64,000 bases of DNA from Candidatus Enterococcus moelleringii (GTDB lineage: Bacteria; Bacillota; Bacilli; Lactobacillales; Enterococcaceae): assembly GCF_017377575.1 (NCBI RefSeq), contig NZ_JAFREM010000028.1, positions 60,481-124,480 on the forward strand, given 5' to 3'. The number at the start of each line of letters is the position of its first letter. Position 1 is the first letter of the stretch. The translations under genes and the position numbers were made by a program. Of this stretch, positions 60,706 to 64,000 are shown piece by piece. The notes under the pieces were generated by a model. The model was not told the DNA's origin. It was given only the letters and a program-made list of their open reading frames with translations, and ran no database searches.

Positions 60706-61620
60706 ATGCAAGCTGTAGAAATCAAACACCTAACCAAGAAATTTACCAACAATCAAATAGCTGTAAGGGATCTGACGCTTTCCATTAATCAAGGCGAAGT
60801 TTTTGGCTTTTTAGGACCAAATGGCGCGGGGAAAACCACTACGATCAAATTGCTGAACGGGATGCTGCAGCCGACTTCAGGCAAGATGCAGATCCTCGGC
60901 GAAGATCCTACCAAAGATCCAATCGCGATTCACCAGTTTTCCGGCGTTTTAACGGAACGGGCAGCGATGTACGATCAGCTAACCGGTATGGAGAACCTGC
61001 TGTTTTACGGCGAAGTCTTTGGGCTTTCCCAAGAAGACAGCCGCAAGCGGGGACTGGATTTATTAGAGCAGCTGGAATTAAGCTATGCTGCCGATCGGAA
61101 ATTGACTTCTTATTCTACCGGGATGCGCCAGCGCCTGTCCTTGGCACGGGCAATGATCCATCAGCCGAAGGTTCTTTTTCTGGATGAACCGACTAGCGGC
61201 TTAGACCCGGAAAGTGTCTTGAGTGTGAATCGGCTGATCCAGGACTTAGCCAAGAATCAAGGAGTCACTGTCTTTTTATGTACCCACCAGCTGCGCTATG
61301 CCCAAGAAATCTGCACCAGCTATGGCTTGCTGGATGAAGGGGAATTACTGGCAACCGGCACCTTAGAAAGCCTGCGTCACCGGGTATCCAAAGGCTTAAA
61401 AGTAGAAGTCCAAGCCAATCGAATTTCCCCAGACTTACACTGCAAATTACTAGGCAAAGACCGTTTTGAATTTACCTTGATTGACGAACAGGAAATTCCA
61501 GAGCTTGTACGAAAAATTGTTCAATCTGGTTCGGATATCTATGGTGTCACAGCCAAACAACTAACGCTGGAAGAAATATACTTTGCCTTGTTAGAAGAAG
61601 GAGGACCTGTCCATGATTGA
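60706..61620 (+). CDS. ABC transporter ATP-binding protein
   Basis: 304 residues: one ABC ATPase domain with Walker A GPNGAGKTT (about 36-44), signature YSTGMRQRLSLARAM and Walker B VLFLDEPTSGLDPE, plus a C-terminal extension (about 215-304) typical of CcmA/DrrA-like exporter ATPases. It overlaps the permease gene by eight bases (start at 61613), so they form a two-gene exporter. The substrate could be a drug, a lipid or Na+ (NatAB-like), and cannot be chosen. ATG at 60706 follows AAAAGGTGG. Confidence 0.9.
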   Translation: MQAVEIKHLTKKFTNNQIAVRDLTLSINQGEVFGFLGPNGAGKTTTIKLLNGMLQPTSGKMQILGEDPTKDPIAIHQFSGVLTERAAMYDQLTGMENLLFYGEVFGLSQEDSRKRGLDLLEQLELSYAADRKLTSYSTGMRQRLSLARAMIHQPKVLFLDEPTSGLDPESVLSVNRLIQDLAKNQGVTVFLCTHQLRYAQEICTSYGLLDEGELLATGTLESLRHRVSKGLKVEVQANRISPDLHCKLLGKDRFEFTLIDEQEIPELVRKIVQSGSDIYGVTAKQLTLEEIYFALLEEGGPVHD

Positions 61621-62404
61621 TTCCAAGCAAAAAGCCGTCGTCAAAAAAGATATTCAAGGCATGGTTGCTAATAAACGCTATTTTTATATGATGCTGCTGA
61701 TGCCGTTGCTGTTTTCAGTGGTACTGCCAAGCATGTTCGTATTGATTGCTTTATTGGCACCGGAAAGCTCACGGGATTTTGAACAGCTGTTAGTGCTGCT
61801 ACCGGCTGAATCAAAGGTAGGAGATTTAGGTGTCAGTATTGTGCAGTTAATCTTCACTTCGATCATGCCGTTGTTTTTCCTGATGATTCCCATCATGACC
61901 TCATCTGTCATGGCAGCCAGCTCATTTGTCGGCGAAAAAGAAAAGAATACCTTGGAGACGCTGTTTTATTCGCCGCTTACCGTGCGACAAATTTTTCAGG
62001 CGAAGGTCTATTCGTCACTGCTGATGAGCCTAGTGATAACCGGAGTAGCCTTTATCATCATGCTGGTAGTTGTACAGCTGGAGGTCTTTTTCTTAAAAGG
62101 AGCGCTGCTGTCGGTGGAACTTAGCTGGCTATTCGTCCTCGTTCTATTGGTACCGGCGATCACCTTGATTTCCATCACCTTAATTGTTAAAGGCTCAGCC
62201 AAAGCACAAACCATGGAAGAATCCCAGCAAAAATCAGCCTTTCTGATCCTGCCGCTGATTGTTTTTATGATCGGCCAATTCACTGGATTGTTCCTAATAA
62301 ATACGTGGGTGGTACTGATTTTCGGACTCGTCTTAGCCGGTGCTGCTATTGCCCTGTTGCATGGGTCCATGCGCAGCTTTACCTATGAAATGCTGCTGAA
62401 ATAG
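61613..62404 (+). CDS. ABC exporter permease (ABC-2 type)
   Basis: 263 residues with six membrane helices and an ABC-2 pattern; the segment FVGEKEKNTLETLFYSPLTVRQIFQAKV after helix 2 is the conserved coupling loop seen in NatB/YhgE/CcmB-like exporters. The start overlaps the ATPase gene, and the pair is followed by a strong terminator. NatB-type sodium export is one option; drug export is another. Confidence 0.88.
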   Translation: MIDSKQKAVVKKDIQGMVANKRYFYMMLLMPLLFSVVLPSMFVLIALLAPESSRDFEQLLVLLPAESKVGDLGVSIVQLIFTSIMPLFFLMIPIMTSSVMAASSFVGEKEKNTLETLFYSPLTVRQIFQAKVYSSLLMSLVITGVAFIIMLVVVQLEVFFLKGALLSVELSWLFVLVLLVPAITLISITLIVKGSAKAQTMEESQQKSAFLILPLIVFMIGQFTGLFLINTWVVLIFGLVLAGAAIALLHGSMRSFTYEMLLK

Positions 62405-62406
62405 AG

Positions 62407-62448
62407 AAGCTTGATCGCGGGATTGTTCTCCGGGATCAAGCTTTTTTT
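62407..62448 (+). terminator. Intrinsic terminator
   Basis: AAGCTTGATC (62407-62416) pairs with GATCAAGCTT (62434-62443), with an inner CGG/CCG, then T residues. Ends the ABC exporter operon. Confidence 0.9.
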
Positions 62449-62458
62449 ATTGTTTGAT

Positions 62459-62707
62459 TTAATTTTTTTGCAGATCTTCTAATTCTGCGACTGTCAGCCC
62501 AGTAACATCGGTAATAACTTCCAGCGGTAATCCTTTTTCCAACATATACAAAGCAACCTCAATTTTTACTTCTTCACGGCCTTCTTTAATGCCACGTTCA
62601 ATCCCACGCTCTTCAGCTTTCCTCTCCACAGTAGATACTACGGCATCATTAATCATCTTTGCCTTGTTCATATCCATAATCAATTTTCCTCCATGCTTGG
62701 CTAGCAA
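62459..62707 (-). pseudogene. C-terminal fragment of an Rpn-family nuclease/transposase
   Basis: 82-codon remnant. Its MDMNKAKMINDAVVSTVERKA segment is nearly identical to the one in the neighbouring Rpn pseudogene, followed by a GIERGIKEGREE linker and an ALYMLEKGLPLEVITDVTGLT tail, the normal C-terminus of Rpn (PD-(D/E)XK nuclease) proteins. No N-terminal catalytic part precedes it. It looks like a partial duplication or a replaced tail of the adjacent gene. Confidence 0.75.
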
Positions 62708-62722
62708 GACTCGGATTCAACA

Positions 62723-63608
62723 TTAATCCAATTCAGTTCGAAGTTCTTTTATTTGTTCAATAGTTAAGTCAGTGTATTTTACGATCTTTTCAATGGGTTC
62801 CTTTTCTTCCAACATATTCAAAGCAATCTCATATTTTTCCTCTTCACGGCCTGCCTCTTTAGCCTTCCTCTCCAAAGTAGAGACTACTGCATCATTCACC
62901 ATCTTCGCCTTATTCATATCCATAATCATCTTCTGTTCCTCCTTGTTTAGTGAATAAAAGTCAGTCTTATTCTGAGCATCCTTCAAATAATCTGGAGCGT
63001 CATCTGGCACTTGGCCGGTTCTAAAAAACTGTTGCCAAAGGTAAGCGGGGCTGTTCTGATCGATATTCTTATTTTTCAAACTCATAAAGCAAAGTATAAT
63101 TATTTCTTCTCCATTATGAGCTCGTAATAGCTCATAGGAGTCCAAATCTAGTACGCCGAACTTGCGAATGGCGGGGCCATCCTTCTCAAATAAATGAAAA
63201 TCAAGGATATTAATGCCAAAGGTGGGGCGCAATGCAGAAAAATTGTTGCTTTCAAGAAAGGCCTCAACTTCCTAATTGCCTAACGACTCTCGATAGGCTT
63301 CTAACAAATAAAACAAAGCCCGCTCAATAAAATAATCGTGCGACTGGATTTGCATCTCAATCGTCACATGGCTGCCATTTTCCGTTTCAGCTAGAATATC
63401 GACTTCCGTGCGCATCAGTTCGGGATCTTCAGCGAATGCTTTCTTATAACTGTCAATATGGTAGGTCTCTCGTGGCTTCAGGGTCTTAAACTCTTTGCCT
63501 AAAATATCTCGGACAAAAGCCTTTAAAATGTGACTTGAATCCTGGCTTGCGAACAATTTTTTTGAACAACAGATCCATTGTTGGAACCGTCTTTGGTACG
63601 TTTTTCAT
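62723..63608 (-). pseudogene. Rpn family recombination-promoting nuclease/putative transposase, disrupted
   Basis: The gene starts at ATG 63608 behind GAGGAGAATT and reads MKNVPKTVPTMDLLFKK. A run of seven T (63557-63563; six would keep frame) then shifts the frame into LFASQDSSHILKAF. The following frame (LMRTEVDILAETENG and VTIEMQIQSHDYF hold the PD-(D/E)XK Glu/Asp and Gln) is cut by an in-frame TAG at 63272-63274 and then runs in the same frame to 62723. So one frameshift and one nonsense codon inactivate a typical ~290-residue Rpn protein. Confidence 0.85.
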
Positions 63609-63631
63609 CTAATTCTCCTCCACTTTCTGCA

Positions 63632-63680
63632 GATAGAGAATTTTTCACCATCAGTATACCACGGCACCACATTCTCTATC
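63632..63680 (-). promoter_or_regulatory. Promoter of the Rpn gene flanked by a 10-bp inverted repeat
   Basis: GATAGAGAAT (63632-63641) and ATTCTCTATC (63671-63680) form a perfect inverted repeat. On the minus strand TTGATA and TATACT, 18 bases apart, lie within or between the arms, so the repeat may be an operator on the promoter. Confidence 0.5.
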
Positions 63681-63774
63681 AAAATTTGCTTCTAATATAA
63701 GGTACGTAAAAGAAGGAGAATGTTCCCAAAATTGCTAAAGAAATATCAATCAATCGAAAAAATGCATACGCTTC

Positions 63775-63862
63775 TTGAAAGAGGGGATGAACTCGCCTAT
63801 AAAATATGTAATTGTCAAAGATCAAATCGACCACCTGCGAAGTGCCCAACCTTCGCAGGTGT
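63775..63862 (+). ncRNA. Putative antitoxin RNA II of an Fst/par-type locus, with its promoter
   Basis: TTGAAA (63775-63780) and TATAAA (63798-63803) with 17 bases spacing form a promoter pointing at the terminator stem 63833-63860. The resulting RNA of about 55 bases would run opposite to the toxin mRNA and share its terminator, as RNA II does in the pAD1 par system. Start near 63810. The regulatory match to the toxin 5' end cannot be checked fully because the window ends at 64000. Confidence 0.6.
63833..63860. terminator. Bidirectional terminator of the par-type locus
   Basis: ACCTGCGAAG (63833-63842) pairs perfectly with CTTCGCAGGT (63851-63860) around eight bases, shared by the convergent toxin and antitoxin RNAs. 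Confidence 0.75.
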
Positions 63863-63868
63863 CATGCG

Positions 63869-63961
63869 TCATGGATCATGATCATCTAACCAATGCTTGA
63901 ACCAGGCGGTAACCAAGCCAACAATGATTGGCGCAATGATATATTGCAAAACGAAATACAC
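63869..63961 (-). CDS. Fst-family type I toxin (30 aa)
   Basis: 30 codons starting with GTG at 63961 and ending TGA at 63869: MYFVLQYIIAP, then IIVGLVTAWFK, then HWLDDHDP. One membrane helix (about 4-22) with the central Pro and the VGLV segment, a basic/aromatic boundary and an acidic tail match the Fst/Ldr toxins of enterococcal plasmids and chromosomes. AAGGAGG lies 7 bases before the GTG. It would damage the membrane unless its mRNA is bound by the antisense RNA. Confidence 0.85.
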   Translation of the reverse strand: MYFVLQYIIAPIIVGLVTAWFKHWLDDHDP

Positions 63962-63968
63962 ATCACCA

Positions 63969-63984
63969 CCTCCTTTCAAGGAGG
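63969..63984 (-). promoter_or_regulatory. Stem-loop hiding the Fst ribosome site
   Basis: On the minus strand CCTCCTT-GA-AAGGAGG is a self-complementary stem whose right arm is the toxin ribosome site. In pAD1 a 5' stem-loop in RNA I similarly limits Fst translation. GGATCATGATC occurs both at 63983 and at 63873, recalling the paired direct repeats of par loci. Confidence 0.65.
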
Positions 63985-64000
63985 ATCATGATCCAGACAA

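Overview
The window reads as a chromosomal segment of a low-GC Gram-positive coccus of the Enterococcaceae, most likely an Enterococcus; the species cannot be fixed from sequence alone. Reasons: strong AGGAGG ribosome sites; an ECF transporter with a fused double ATPase; PepV, RlmH/HtrA, YfhO and a PcsB/SagA-like CHAP hydrolase with a long coiled coil; a GlpP antiterminator; an Fst-type toxin; and CcpA (cre)-type sites. No tRNA, rRNA, CRISPR array or complete insertion sequence is visible.

Layout. 1-4.3 kb: end of a DNA glycosylase gene, a PEBP/royal-jelly-like pair, a nitroreductase and a quinone-reductase-like enzyme. 4.3-8.8 kb: threonine catabolism (kbl, an epimerase-type threonine dehydrogenase, an amino acid permease) behind a long leader with a cre site. 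8.9-13.4 kb: a DUF378 membrane protein, then a SAM hydrolase in line with a complete ECF importer. 13.5-14.0 kb: a RelBE-type toxin-antitoxin pair. 14.1-24.3 kb: housekeeping genes (thioesterase, NAD(P)HX dehydratase, PepV, thioredoxin, UspA, YtpR, YfhO, HtrA, RlmH), with a dense DnaA-box cluster between htrA and rlmH.

24.4-33.4 kb is accessory in character: a WYL regulator, two paralogous Mor-like HTH proteins, three consecutive zinc-ribbon proteins (one fused to a penicillin-binding-type serine hydrolase, one to a PrsW protease), then an AT-rich two-gene cassette I cannot assign. 33.8-48.5 kb: a MarR/MFS drug-efflux locus, the CHAP hydrolase, TruA, a CPBP protease, a GlpP-controlled trio resembling anaerobic glycerol-3-phosphate dehydrogenase, a meso-DAP dehydrogenase, an SDR enzyme behind a 13-bp palindrome, and a PadR/membrane-protein pair. 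48.8-53.5 kb: amidohydrolase, Old-Yellow-Enzyme/Fe-S reductase and aldo/keto reductase. 53.6-55.3 kb: an ABC-F ribosome-protection gene preceded by a 14-codon leader peptide and a terminator, the layout of an antibiotic-sensing attenuator.

55.7-59.4 kb is a second AT-rich island: an AAA ATPase with a C-terminal HTH and a subtilisin-like protease, the architecture of the IetAS plasmid-incompatibility/anti-phage module. 59.5-62.4 kb: an APH-like kinase and an ABC exporter. 62.4-64.0 kb: a decayed Rpn-family nuclease/transposase gene plus a second C-terminal fragment, and at the right edge a type I toxin-antitoxin locus of the Fst/par family.

The most interesting items are the IetAS-like island with its ATGGGACA repeats, the unassigned 30.1-33.4 kb cassette, the zinc-ribbon cluster, the DnaA-box cluster, the ABC-F attenuator and the Fst/par locus.
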